Of a DNA stretch of 64,000 nt, positions 32,035-44,600 are shown piece by piece. The stretch is from positions 1,423,501 through 1,487,500 of the forward strand of contig NC_083677.1 in NCBI RefSeq assembly GCF_030384665.1. The letters run 5' to 3'. The notes under the pieces were generated by a model. That model saw only the letters and a list, made by a program, of their open reading frames with translations, was not told the origin of the DNA and made no database searches. Position 1 is the first letter of the stretch. Each line of letters starts with the position of its first letter. This DNA is from Lodderomyces elongisporus (taxonomy: Eukaryota > Ascomycota > Pichiomycetes > Serinales > Debaryomycetaceae). The translations under genes and the position numbers were made by a program.

Positions 32035-33072
32035 ATGTCATTCAATTTTGCAAACTTCACCAAAGATCTCAAGTCGTTTGGCGACAGGCTCACCACTGAC
32101 TTCAACAACGAGGTTCTCCCCTTGGCACAGCGTACTCAGCGTATGGTGCAGGAAAAGATTGGTAAAGTTAACGCAGACGATATCTCCCAATTGCCCACTG
32201 AATACATTGCTCTTGCTGAAAAGTGTAACAGCATTGAGAAATTATATAAGAATGTATTGAAGATCACCACGAATTACGAAAATGAAAGTTATGATTATCC
32301 ACTGAACTTGCAAGAGAGTTTTACTGATTTCAGCCAAAATATTACTAGACGATTCTCCAATTTGTCGAAAGCCACCACCACGGCTGAAGCGCAGGCGGCA
32401 TTGATTAAGCCAGACGAGACCTTTAAACCTCCAAAAACTTTGTACCATGCATTGAGCAGAGCTACTGATGCTAGTGTACTCACCGATGGTTCAGGAACAG
32501 GTGCTGATGAGGACTACTCTCAATTGGCTAGTGTTGCAGCAGGAACAACTAAAAGTGAGAGTTCCGACCCATTGATAAAGGGACTTGACTTGTACTCCTC
32601 AAGTCTCAAAAAGATTGCTGATGCAAGAATTGGACAGGATCAATTGATCAAACAGAAGTTCAACTTGCCATTGCAAACCACTTTACGTTCATTGATTTCA
32701 CAATCAAATAATATCCAACGTAAGGTTGAGCAAAAGAGAATTGATTACGATATGACTAGATACAATTTGACCAATTGCAATAACCCTGCAAAGGAGAGCA
32801 AGTTGCGTGTCGATATGGAGAATGCCGAAGACGAATTTGCCAATACAGTAGAGGATGCCATAAACATTATGCAAAATGTTGTTGAGAATGCAAAACCATT
32901 GCAAGAGTTTTTGAATTTGATTCAAGCGCAATTGGCCTATCACAAATTGGCCAGCGAGTTGCTAGGCTCTATGGTGGGCGATTTTGAAAACTTGATTGAG
33001 GAGCAAAATAAACTTTCTGCCGGCTCTGGTCATAATCAAACAGGTAAAGAGAGTGGCGAGTTTGAATTGTAA
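32035..33072 (+). CDS. GVP36: BAR-domain Golgi/vesicle protein
   Basis: The 345-residue product is helical throughout and similar in length to budding-yeast Gvp36 (326). The start MSFNFANFTKDLKSFGDRL matches the amphipathic N-terminus typical of this N-BAR-like family. The body has charged heptad sequence: residues 95-115 read SFTDFSQNITRRFSNLSKAT, and the C-terminal helices include QKRIDYDMTRYNLT and a LIQAQLAYHKLASELL region. The protein acts at late Golgi and vesicle membranes, linked to endocytosis and vacuole organisation. It ends in a short Gly/Glu-rich tail and is convergent with ARO8. Confidence 0.88.
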   Translation: MSFNFANFTKDLKSFGDRLTTDFNNEVLPLAQRTQRMVQEKIGKVNADDISQLPTEYIALAEKCNSIEKLYKNVLKITTNYENESYDYPLNLQESFTDFSQNITRRFSNLSKATTTAEAQAALIKPDETFKPPKTLYHALSRATDASVLTDGSGTGADEDYSQLASVAAGTTKSESSDPLIKGLDLYSSSLKKIADARIGQDQLIKQKFNLPLQTTLRSLISQSNNIQRKVEQKRIDYDMTRYNLTNCNNPAKESKLRVDMENAEDEFANTVEDAINIMQNVVENAKPLQEFLNLIQAQLAYHKLASELLGSMVGDFENLIEEQNKLSAGSGHNQTGKESGEFEL

Positions 33073-33308
33073 ATTCAAGTTGAAATTCATTACATAACCT
33101 CTAGCGATTCACACTTGATCCAATTACCTCCCCCTTCCCCTTCCCTCTTGCCCAAATTTTTATTTTTTCTTTTTCGGTATTTTTTTATTTCTGTAAATAA
33201 AAAAACAAAAAAAAAAGAGAAGAAACAAACTTTAGTGATGTATTACTTTATAATTTTTATACTCTATACTTTTGCACTTTTGAACTTTTGCACTTTTGTA
33301 GTGTATAT

Positions 33309-34901
33309 TTAAAATTTCTCACCATTTTTGTAAAATTCGAGCACTGCTTCTGTTAATCTCTTGCCACTTTCAACCAAATCTTCGTCGTTATTAGCTGGGG
33401 CATAACACAACCTAAAGAAATTGCTTCTACTGGCACTGAACTTGGCATCAACTGTCATCTTGTTACCAGGCACGACAGAGACTCCGTAGCTAATAATCTT
33501 CCAGAATAATTGTTGGACTTTGTCAACGATTTCGTCCTCTGGTCTACCATCAAGAAACTTTATTTTGAAAGTAACAAACATTCCTGCCTTGGGGTCAATT
33601 ATATCCACCAAACCTTGTTTATACGCCTCAGATTGGAGAATTGTGTGTACAAGCAAGTCTTTTCTAAGCAGATATGTAGCTCTCATCTTCAAGATCCAAT
33701 TGAGCCAACCATCTACTCCGCCTAGTTTTCCCTGGATAACATCATTAACAATCAATTGTGCTACACCTGAAGCGCCTCTATTGATGACTTCAGCATAGTT
33801 TTTGATTACGTTGATTATCTTTTGATGAGCTATAATGAATCCCAATCTCAAACCTGGAGCAAACAATTTGGAAAATGTTTCGACTCTAATAACTCTGCCA
33901 TCTAAATCGAGCTCTAAATACGAGGGTGTGAGGTGATCTTTTAAATACTCATCAATGGTCAATTGCTTTGCAAGTTTTGCCAGTTCACGTCTAAATGGAG
34001 TTTCAAAACCATCTTTTGATGGCGCTTCATATTTGGGCAAGGTCAAATATCCATAAGGATCGTCTTCGATAATTATTAAATCGTGCTTTTGCGCGAGCAG
34101 GTATACTTTTTTTCTAAACTCCACAGATTGGGTGAAACCTGTGGGGTTTTGTCCCGTGGCAATGGTGTACAATGCCTTTGGCTTGGGTAAATCCTTGTGA
34201 TGGACCTGCCAGTTTTCCAATAAACTTTGCAAATGATCCAAGTCAAGTCCATTTGAGTCACTGCTCAAGGCAATTTTGACAGGTATTGGAATGGCACCGG
34301 CATTATCAACAAAGCGAAGGAATGGGGTAAAGGTGAATTCTTCAATCAAGATGACGTCACCGTTATCCAAAACAGCGTCTACTGCCTTGTTTAAGCCATC
34401 ACTGGCACCGGTAGTGATAATCAGTCCCCATTCGTCGTTTGCAGGTTTGTGAGCTCTAGTGATGAAATTTTTGGTAAACTCAAGCAAAGGTGCATGTCCC
34501 TCGACAGCAGCATATTGTAAACCAGTTGACAAATCGGTCAAGTTTGGGTCGTCGAAATGTCTTGTTACTTGAAATGTTGGAAACTCCTCTTTTTCTTTAT
34601 CGATGTTCTTGCTGCTTTGGCCATTGGTGTCATTGCCATTTTTGATGGAAATGGACAATTTTTGCAATGAGTCTTGTGGCAGATTGTATTTGTCAAGATG
34701 TTCAAATGGAAAATTGACCAAATTGATATCGAGTGAATCTATAGGAAAAAACCCATTGTTTGGCGTACCATACGATAACAACAATGGTTTTGGATGTGGC
34801 TTGAACCCAGCTGGCGGTGCCTCTGAAGGACCATTAGTAAAGTGAGAGGAAGTACGCCCCTTAGCTCTTTTGGATATTAATTGCTCGATAGATTTTGCCA
34901 T
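33309..34901 (-). CDS. ARO8: Aromatic aminotransferase I
   Basis: I start at the ATG at 34901 (530 residues); the four upstream in-frame codons begin with GTG. This PLP fold-type I enzyme belongs to the Aro8/2-aminoadipate aminotransferase group. The PLP lysine is Lys345 in ETFSKLFAPGLRLGFI; other signatures are TTGASDGLNKAVD, the TGQNPTGFT loop, and EDDPYGYL with the cofactor-contacting Asp and Tyr. A C-terminal RSNFFRLCYA segment carries the substrate carboxylate-binding Arg. It transaminates aromatic amino acids and contributes to their synthesis and degradation, and to lysine synthesis in yeast. It is convergent with GVP36. Confidence 0.95.
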   Translation of the reverse strand: MAKSIEQLISKRAKGRTSSHFTNGPSEAPPAGFKPHPKPLLLSYGTPNNGFFPIDSLDINLVNFPFEHLDKYNLPQDSLQKLSISIKNGNDTNGQSSKNIDKEKEEFPTFQVTRHFDDPNLTDLSTGLQYAAVEGHAPLLEFTKNFITRAHKPANDEWGLIITTGASDGLNKAVDAVLDNGDVILIEEFTFTPFLRFVDNAGAIPIPVKIALSSDSNGLDLDHLQSLLENWQVHHKDLPKPKALYTIATGQNPTGFTQSVEFRKKVYLLAQKHDLIIIEDDPYGYLTLPKYEAPSKDGFETPFRRELAKLAKQLTIDEYLKDHLTPSYLELDLDGRVIRVETFSKLFAPGLRLGFIIAHQKIINVIKNYAEVINRGASGVAQLIVNDVIQGKLGGVDGWLNWILKMRATYLLRKDLLVHTILQSEAYKQGLVDIIDPKAGMFVTFKIKFLDGRPEDEIVDKVQQLFWKIISYGVSVVPGNKMTVDAKFSASRSNFFRLCYAPANNDEDLVESGKRLTEAVLEFYKNGEKF

Positions 34902-36848
34902 ATTTATAAACACTGTGTGAGTGTGAGTAATTGACTAAACTTTAACTAGTACGACTTTAAACAAAGTTAAACAAACTGGAACTGATTTGTTGCTAATAAA
35001 GACGTTGAAACTTCATTCGAGACAAGACTCCAACTTTCAATGTATTTATATTGTGGTTCAAAAGTTGGAATAACACCTTGGTAAGGAAAATCAAAAAAAT
35101 AATAATAAAAAAAGAATTAGAGCTATATATTGCAATTAGTGCATGGATTAGTAATGCATTTTTTGTTTTCTATATTTGAATAGTTGGAGCCATAGTAGTA
35201 TTTATCTTTGTCCTTAAACACAACCCTACATCTCTTATCTATAATTACACACACACCCACACACACAGACAAAATACATCTCTCTCTCTCTGTCTCTCTC
35301 TGTCTCGCTCTTTTCTTTGGCAAATTAGATGATAAACTCTAATGAATCCGCACCCACACTTTCCTTAATGAGGCAAGTATGCGGCTCAATTCCGTTGGGA
35401 GGGGGGAGGAGGGGGAGCTCGGTGATTTCAATTCTGCAAAGATATTCTCTACATGTGTAAACCCGTGAATATAATCTCAATTTGAGTCTACATATATATA
35501 AAGGTGTTGTGGAACCGAAACACGGAGTTACGAATGTGAATCCCAGCACCACAGTTTTTTTTTTTTTTTGCTTTTTCTTTTCCTTTTTCCTTTCTTCTTT
35601 TTTTGGGAAAAGGACTTAGATTGAATTGTCTAAATTGATCTTGTCACAATTATTCCTTTCTTAACTTTCTTTACTTGTTTTAGTTCTCAACTACCACAAT
35701 CAATCATTCCTACTCTCTTGTCAATCTCATATAGATAGTTATAATAATGAAAAAGAGGGGGAAAAAAGTATATACATATATATATATATATATATATACA
35801 TACATAAAGATAAAGATATTACTACAGAGCTAGTTTAGTCATATATTGTTTTGCAGGCCGTTTGAATTTGCTATTATTAAGTAGTGAGCTCAGATTGAGT
35901 TGTGGCTTTGGCAAAATATAACAACATCACGTATTGTTATTGAACATGTCCTCAACTACAAGATCCTCGTAATCACAAAAAAAAAAGGGAAGATCAAGAA
36001 GACAATATGCCTATCTAGTTTCGATATCATTATAAGATTCCATAAACAAATTCTTGCAAATAAAAATAAAAATAAAATTCGAAAAAAGGAAAGGTAAATT
36101 ATCACCAACTCAAAATTTTATTTGTTTTTTTTTAGTTTTTATTCCAATTTTTTTTTTTCAATTTTCTTTTTTTCAAGTTAAAGGTTGGAATCAACTTCAT
36201 CAGAATACACATGGTAGCAACTATAAGAAAAAGAGTTTCGGAGATTAAATGCCGCTTTTATTTTATATTTTCTCTCCATTTGTTTTCTTTTTGTTCTTGC
36301 TCTTTCCATCTCTTCCCCTCTTTTTGTCTTCTCTTTCTCTCTCTCTCTGTTGGGGATTTGTAATAAATAATTATAAATAAATTAAAAAAAAAGGTCTACG
36401 GATTACTGTCAACCATTAGGAGACAAAATTGTTAGCGCACATGGTAGCACCATCTCTTTATATTATTATTATTATTATTTTTATTATTTTTTTTTCTGAT
36501 GTTTGACAGGTACAGCTTTCTCCCTTTTTTGTTTTTTTGTTTGTTTGTTTAGATTAGGGTAATAAAAAGATGTAGTAAACCAAAGAAGAGAAGCAGACAA
36601 GTGCCGGGAGAGAAGGAGAGAAAGAGAGAGAGAGATGTATACACACAACATACAATATACACGCACACACAGAGAGACTCTCTCATTTCGCAAGAGAAAA
36701 TTACACTACTAACAATCCATACAATTTCCAACCGGAGTTTAATCTGCACTTTTTTTTACACACAGTTATCTCATTTACCCTTACACATCTCTTACGCATC
36801 TTTAACAACATCAACATCAACATCATCAACATCATCATCCCCAACACA
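34902..36848. other. Divergent ARO8-PDA1 promoter region
   Basis: About 1.95 kb. Simple sequence dominates: a CT tract (35278-35308), T-tracts (35555, 36125-36175), a TA run (35771-35801), ATT triplets (36462-36490), a GA run (36611-36634), a CA run (36660-36672) and ATC/AAC triplets just before PDA1 (36805-36840). The short frames here are low in complexity. No gene is seen. Confidence 0.6.
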
Positions 36849-38078
36849 ATGAGTCGTCTCATCAATGCAAGCAGGGTGATTGGAGGTGTTTCCACCAGGT
36901 CTCACCAAGTAACTTCGCAATTAACCAGAACCTTGGCCACCAGCGCAACTCCAGACAGCAGTGACTTGGTCACCGTTGATTTGCCCAAGTCCTCTTTCGA
37001 AGGCTACAACTTGGAAGTCCCAGAGTTGGAATTCGAAACCGAGAAAGAGACTCTTTTGCAAATGTACAAGGACATGATTGTCATTAGAAGAATGGAGATG
37101 GCATCAGACGCATTGTACAAGGCCAAGAAGATTAGAGGTTTCTGTCACTTGTCCATTGGACAAGAAGCCGTTGCCGTTGGTATTGAAAACGCCATTGGCC
37201 CCAAGGACACCGTTATCACATCCTATAGATGTCACGGTTTCGCCCACATGAGAGGTGCCTCTGTCAAGTCTATCTTGGCCGAGTTGATGGGTAGAAGATC
37301 AGGTGTTTCTTATGGTAAAGGTGGTTCCATGCACATGTTTGCCCCAGGTTTCTACGGTGGTAACGGTATTGTTGGTGCCCAAGTCCCATTGGGTGCAGGA
37401 TTGGCCTTCTCCCACAAGTACAAGGGCGAAAAAGCAGTAAACTTTTGTCTCTATGGTGATGGTGCCTCAAACCAAGGTCAAGTGTTTGAATCATACAACA
37501 TGGCCAAATTGTGGAACTTGCCATGTATCTTTGTTTGTGAAAACAACAAGTACGGTATGGGTACCTCAGCTGCTAGAAGTTCAGCCATGACTGAATACTA
37601 CAAGAGAGGTCAATACATTCCAGGTTTGAAAATCAACGGTATGGATGTGTTGGCTTGTTACCAAGGCTCTAAATTCGCCAAGGACTGGGCTACCCAAGGC
37701 AACGGTCCATTGGTTGTCGAGTTTGAGACCTACAGATACGGTGGTCACTCCATGTCCGACCCAGGTACTACTTACAGAACCAGAGAAGAAGTCCAACACA
37801 TGAGATCCAAGAGTGATCCAATTGCTGGATTGAAAGCTGTGTTGTTGGAAAAGAACATTGCTACCGAAGAAGAAATTAAGAAATACGACAAAGCCGCAAG
37901 AAAGTATGTTGACGAACAAGTTGCCGAAGCCGAGGCCGATGCTCCACCTGAAGCTAGAATGGATATCTTGTTTGAAGATGTTTACGTTCCAGGAAGCGAA
38001 GTTCCAGTGTTGAGAGGAAGAATCTCTGACGACTCATGGGATTTCACCAAGAAGGATTTCTTGAACAAGGTCTACTAA
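36849..38078 (+). CDS. PDA1: Pyruvate dehydrogenase E1 alpha subunit
   Basis: The 409-residue product starts with a mitochondrial presequence (first ~30 residues rich in Arg, Ser and Thr, few acidic). The thiamine-diphosphate motif begins with GDG at 203-205 and ends at the ENN around 231-233. The phosphorylation-loop motif YGGHSMSDPGTTYR is intact; Ser301 corresponds to the regulatory serine of yeast and animal E1 alpha. With E1 beta it decarboxylates pyruvate in the mitochondrial matrix complex. Codon use is strongly biased (TTG, AGA and GGT prevail; no CTG noticed), as expected for a highly expressed gene. Confidence 0.98.
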   Translation: MSRLINASRVIGGVSTRSHQVTSQLTRTLATSATPDSSDLVTVDLPKSSFEGYNLEVPELEFETEKETLLQMYKDMIVIRRMEMASDALYKAKKIRGFCHLSIGQEAVAVGIENAIGPKDTVITSYRCHGFAHMRGASVKSILAELMGRRSGVSYGKGGSMHMFAPGFYGGNGIVGAQVPLGAGLAFSHKYKGEKAVNFCLYGDGASNQGQVFESYNMAKLWNLPCIFVCENNKYGMGTSAARSSAMTEYYKRGQYIPGLKINGMDVLACYQGSKFAKDWATQGNGPLVVEFETYRYGGHSMSDPGTTYRTREEVQHMRSKSDPIAGLKAVLLEKNIATEEEIKKYDKAARKYVDEQVAEAEADAPPEARMDILFEDVYVPGSEVPVLRGRISDDSWDFTKKDFLNKVY

Positions 38079-38391
38079 AAAAATGAAAAATAGGTTGATG
38101 TAGATTTTTTAAAGTAATGGTTGACAATATTGATAATCCATCCTGTGGTCAGAACTTAATTACAAGTAGCTTCTCCTCATTTCGTTTTCTCTGCCATTTA
38201 ATTCTTTCCTGTTTTTTAATTTTTATTTTTTTTTCTTCGGAAAACTTGTATGATTTTCGTATTTTTTTTTCATTTTTAATTTTGGTTTTCCTTAATCGTT
38301 AGCTGCCGCTCGATGCCAGAGAACGAAATTTGAAATTTCTCCAAGCCGCAGACTTTGAAAAAACAAAGAAGCAGCAGCAGGAGCAGCAGCA

Positions 38392-38426
<35 letters not shown>

Positions 38427-38637
38427 TTGCAAACCTCCAATATAGAAAGACATTTTTTGAAAATATACGCTTAGAAGCGCTCCCCCTCATCACCACTAAG
38501 AGCACCACTATCGCCATTAAGGAAAAGAGGGATTTTTCCAAAATAAACTGCGCTAGTTTTATTGTACCATTTACTTTTCTGTCACTTTCAAACGGCAATA
38601 AATCATATATATATACATATATATACATCTACATATC
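38079..38637. other. PDA1-BRR2 spacer with CAG microsatellite
   Basis: About 560 bp. T-tracts follow PDA1. A CAG/GAG triplet array at 38371-38426 lies 210-270 bp before the BRR2 ATG. It gives a Gln-rich frame that has no ATG and overlaps the BRR2 start in another frame, so it is not coding. A TA/TATACA run (38606-38633) immediately precedes BRR2. Confidence 0.75.
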
Positions 38638-41600
38638 ATGAGTGAAGTTCATGGGGAACTGCCGAAGGGCGATTCTTTAGTCAATACCAACATTAATACA
38701 ACCACTGCAGCCACTGCAGCTACTGCAACAGCTGCTAGTGCATATAAGTTTGAAGAAGCATACGACACATTTCTTACAAAGATAAGGTCCTATCTACTTG
38801 ATGCATCACCCGAGATTATTACATCTGCGGTGGAAATACTCTTGGAAATACTTGGTTCAGACACCATCAATGTTACAACGAAAAGGAAGGAGATTAATGC
38901 ATTATTGAAGATCCAGGTCAAGGATGAAGAATTGAGTCAGTTGATACAGTTGGCTAATTTGCATAACTCATTCTTGCACAAACATGAGATTGATCAAGCA
39001 GGGGAAAAGCACCACCACCAACAACAACAACAACAACAACAACAACAAATTGTTACAGTGGATATTGAGATGGATGAGGAAGAAGACGGAAATCAACTAG
39101 AGGGAGGTGAAGTTTATTCAAAGGAAGTTGTCGAATTAGAAGATGAAGAAGATGAGCAAGTCAATGATCAGAAAGAAGATTATGACGATTCAATAGAAAG
39201 AGGAGTAGCATCGCAAGTTGCCTTCAACTGGCAAATTTTTAAGTCGCGAATGGCCCGTATTGGAATTGAGATTGAAACTGTGTCTAAAATTTTGAGTGAT
39301 AAAACAATAGATGCCTCGAAAGTATTAAAAGAAAAACTCAAGCATCTCATTGAAGATTCGGCATTAGTAGATAAAATCGTTGAAGATCGATGGAGAATAG
39401 TCTTTACAAAACGACTAGAAGAGAATGAGACAACATTGAGTTTGAAAAAAATCATGAAAGAGATGTTTCTGCTTCGATTGTACAATCTAGCCATGGAATT
39501 GATCTTCACCGAAAAAGATCAACGTCATATTACTCAGGAGTTGACAAGAAGACGTTTTTATGAAGAAAAGGCCACCGAATTAAAAGTTACACTACCCGAG
39601 GGTACGTTTCAAGAAAAACTACCAAGCTATGATATCATTACTGTTCCACCCCCTCTAGCAAAACAAAAAAACGTTGAAAAAGATGAACTTTTGCCAACAT
39701 CATCATTGCCCGCGTGGGCACGCGAAGTTTTTCCCACGAATGAGACCACCACATTTAACCGCATACAATCTAAAATCTACCCCAAGGCATTTGGTAGTGA
39801 TGAAAACTTGTTGATATGTGCACCAACAGGTGCTGGTAAGACCAATGTTGCTATGCTCACGATGCTTCGAGCTATTTCTAACCATCGCTTTAATGATGCC
39901 ATAAACAAAGACCAGTTTAAGATTGTATACATTGCCCCATTGAAAGCTTTAGTACTGGAGCAAGTCAGGGAATTTCAAAGGAGACTTACGCCAGTGTTTG
40001 GATTGGTGGTTAACGAATTAACAGGTGATGCATCACTTTCACAGCAACAAATAAAAGAGACAAATGTGCTCATTACTACCCCTGAAAAATGGGATATTAT
40101 CACTAGAGAGAACCACGAGTATTTGAGTTTGATCAAGTTGGTGATTATCGATGAGATCCACTTGTTGCATGATCAAAGAGGACCAGTGTTGGAGTCTATA
40201 ATAGCTCGTATCAATAGAGACCAGGAGAATGAGGTAAGAATTGTTGGTCTTTCAGCAACTTTGCCAAACTATAATGATGTGGCAAAATTCATTGGGGCTA
40301 ACGAAGAAGGCATCTTCTATTTTGATCTGTCGTATAGACCATGCCCATTGGAACAAAAATTCGTAGTCATCAAGGACCAAAAGGCATTAAAGAAACGGCT
40401 TGCGATTGACGAAGCTTGCTATGACCTAGTACACAAGACTTTAAAGCAAAATCACCAATTAATTGTATTTGTCCACCTGCGAAATGAAACAGTTAGTACT
40501 GCCGAGTATCTTATAAATCGTTTACTGGATCAAGAACTGGATTTGAATCTAGTTGCCGAAGATAGTACTCGAGAAATTTTGTCACAAGAAAGTGCACAAG
40601 TCACTAACGCCAAGTTGCAGAGGATTCTTGGCAGTGGTATTGGAGCTCATCATGCTGGCTTAAGCAAAGAAGAAAGGACATTGGTTGAAGACTTGTTTGC
40701 CCAAGGTCACCTCAAAGTCCTTGTGTCAACTGCAACATTGGCATGGGGTGTCAATTTGCCAGCACATACGGTCATTATCAAGGGTACAGAAGTATACTCG
40801 CCTGAATCCGGTTCATGGATGCAACTTTCTCCTCAGGATGTTTTCCAAATGTTGGGAAGAGCAGGTCGTCCGAGATACGACAAAAACGGTGAAGGTGTTA
40901 TCATTACTACACAGGATGAAATTCAGTATTATCTTGCCATTTTGAATCAGCAATATCCTATTGAATCCCAAATGTTGAACAAACTTATTGACAGTATGAA
41001 CGCTGAAGTAGTGAGAGGGTCCATAAAGACTTTGGAATCAGCAGTAGACTGGCTTGGCCATACTTATTTATATGTGCGAATGCTTCAACTACCATCGCTT
41101 TATATGTTGGGTGGAAATGGAAATGGAATTGGAAAAGGGAAAAGAGATGATCCATCACTTTATGTAAAACGAGCAGAAATGGCACACGTTGCACTCACTG
41201 TATTACAAAGGTGCAGATTAATAGAATATGATAATGGCCTTGTAAAAGCCACGGAGCTCGGAAAAATTGCATCTTACCACTACATAAGCTATCAAACAAT
41301 CAATAGGTACAATTCCTTACTCAAACCATGGCACAAAGAAAGCGATATTATTAGAGTCTTTGCACAATCGGACGAATTCCAGCTTCTTCCGGTGCGAAGA
41401 GAAGAGAGATTGGAAATCAGTAAGTTGATGGAGAAATGTCCATTCCCCATTCGAGAACCTCCAATTGAGCCTGTGGCCAAGATAAGCATTCTTTTTCAAA
41501 CGTATATTTCCCGTTTACATTTAGAAGGCTACGCATTAATTGCAGATATGATATACATTAAGCAGTCTGCAGATCGTTTACTCCATGCTTTATATGAGCT

Positions 41601-44600
41601 TGCGATTTTGAAGAAATGGTCCTCATTGGCAAAGTATACACTCGAATTGGCGAAAATGGCTAAACAGAGGATGTGGCTATGCGATTCGCCATTGCGTCAA
41701 TTTGGTTCTCTTGTGCCACGTGATATCATTAGAGCATCAGAGTCCTCGCATTTGCCATGGCTGCAGTATTTCAATTTGACGACAGAAGAGTTGGCAGAAG
41801 TTCTTTACTTGAAAGGTGGAAATGCTAGATTAGCAATGCAGTATATCTCGTCGTTCCCCAAAATTGAAATTGTAGATTATGCCGTGCAGCCCATATCAGA
41901 CGAGTTTATGCGAATCAAAGTTGAAGTTAGACCAGAATGGGATTGGATCTGGGAAGTACATGGCAGACAAGAGGTATTTGAAGTTATTTTGGAGGATTGC
42001 AATGGGCTCAGGTTGTTATTGCACCGGCAAGTGTTTGTGCGCCAGCTGCAAATCGGAGAAAATCGCATTTTGGAGTTTCATGTTCCTCTTAGCAAGCCAT
42101 TATCACCGAATTTGATATTATCGTTTGTTAGTGCCAAGTGGGTGAATTGTACATGGAAGACGGCTATTGTTACTGATTTGACGATTCCAAAAGATAAGTC
42201 GTATTATACTGCGAGAACCAACCAACTTGACGATGCCCATGTTCATGAATTTGAAAATATACCGCCAGTTTTCAGCCAGGAAGTGTACGATATCATCTGT
42301 GACGAAGACCAGCAGAATTGTTTTATTGGAATTAACCAGGGACAAGAAAAGTTGCATGTACCAGACTTGGCTATCTCGCGTCATTTACAACAATCGAATG
42401 GAAGAGCGGTTTACATCACTTCAAAACAAACATCTATTGATCAATATGTGCAAAGGTTTGCAAAATCGAACGAGGCTAATATTTTCAAATTAACAGGAGA
42501 TTTAAAAATTGATGTTCAAGGTTACAACAAATCTCAGATTATAGTTGGTAAGCCAGAGTACTTTTATTCTTTAGTCAGAAGATGGAAAACATTAAAGTCT
42601 GTTAGATCAATAGGATTGCTTATCCTCGATGACTTGCACTTGATGGAAGCTAACCCAGTTTACGAGTTTTTGTTGACAAGGGTGAGACTATTGCGATCCC
42701 AGTATAGCCACGAGACAAGTCTCAGATTAGTTGCGATATCATATCCACTTATGGACGTGCGTGATGTTTGTACGTGGCTCGATATCAAAAAGGCAAATAT
42801 TGTTAATTTTCCCGCATCTGTTAGAGAACACGATATTCTGCAAATTGATTTGACTATCGATGATAATAGTAATGTTAATGGCAGTGATGATGGTGAACAT
42901 GAATACCTCAATGATGTTCCATCATATATTGAAATGGGAAAGAAAGTGTTGATTTATGCTAATTCGAATGAAATGGCTTTAAAAATTGCCAAACAGAGCG
43001 CTTTCAACTTCAAAGCTGGAATTGATGCTCAAAAGTTTGTGGACAAAGTCAAGAGTGTGCAATTGAAGGCATTTTTGAAAGACGCCGGCGTGGCACTATA
43101 CCTCAATACTTTTAGTGACTTGGATAAGAAAATTGCAAAACACTTGTTTGCAAATGGAACAGTATCAGTTTTGATTGCCACAAGGGAATCTGAAGACTTT
43201 TCGATATTGGCGGATGTTGTTATGATTGACAAGACGCAGTATCTGGATAACTACGAACATCGTGAGATTGATTATAATGTCACCACTATCTTTGATATGA
43301 TTGGAAGTTGTCTGAGTTTGCAGAATGATGGACACATATACATGCAAACTTCATCTGAAATGGTCAACTATTACCTGTCGTTTATCAACACAGGAATAAT
43401 GGTGGAGAGTCAATTGCGTTCACATGTGCACGAATTTTTCATAGCTGGTATTGTTGATAAATTGTTGAGACAAAGAGCTGAGTGTCTCGACTTGTTGACG
43501 CATTCTTTTTTCTACCGTAGACTTTTGAGCAACCCTAGCTATTACAATTGCAAGGATATTTCATCAGATGGCCTTAGTGAGTATTTGTCAATGATTATTG
43601 AATCTGTTGTTGATGACTTGGTCCAGAACGGCTTTATTGAAGAGAAAGGCGACGAGAGTAGTAGTGATGATGATGATGATGATAACGAAGAAGAAGAAGA
43701 TAATTTACAATTTGCTACATTGAACAAAGCATTAATTGCATCGCACTATGGATTAAGTTACGATACATTGAATTTCTTTGGTGGGCTAAGCGAAGCAAGC
43801 AAGTTGAAAGATATTCTTCTTGCATTGGCAAATGCTGTTGAGTTTGAAAACATTCCCATCAGGAATGGCGAGGACAAGTTATTGACGAGTTTGGCGAAGA
43901 AGATGCCTATTAAATTGAATGGTGGTACTCAAGTTAATATTACTCCATTCACGAAAGTGTTTATTCTCATTCAAGCATTTATTTCGCGGGTGAAGTTTCC
44001 CGATACATTGAGGTTCGATGTCGAAAAAATTCTTGAGGTATTGATGTCGAAATTGCTTAATGCATGTATTGATATGTTATCAGGGGAGGGACATCTCAAT
44101 GCGATGTTACTCATGGATTTGTCTCAAATGATTACTCAACGCACATGGTCATTTGAAAACCACCTTCGGCAAATTCCGCATTTTGACAATGAAGCGCTAT
44201 TGAAGCGTTGTAAAGAGCATAACGTGACTAGTGTCTACGACATAATGAGTCTTGAAGATGATGAGCGTGATGAGGTGTTGCAGATCCCAGAGGATGACGA
44301 GAGATTAAACGATGTGGCAGCATTTGTGAATAAATATCCAAATGTTAAGCTCACTTATGATTTGCAGAAAACTAGTGTTGAAGTTGATGAGTCGGTTTTG
44401 TTGTCGGTGAGTTTGGAGCGAGATGAAGAGATGGAATCGCTTGAAGTGGTTAGTAATGGATTACCAATTCTGAAAACGGAAAACTGGTGGATTGTTGTTG
44501 GAGTGCCATCTTCAGGTCAAAGTCAATTATATGCTATCAAGAAATGCCAAATCAGTCAGTTGGAGCAGACTTTTAACATTGAGTTCAATGTTCCGACTGT

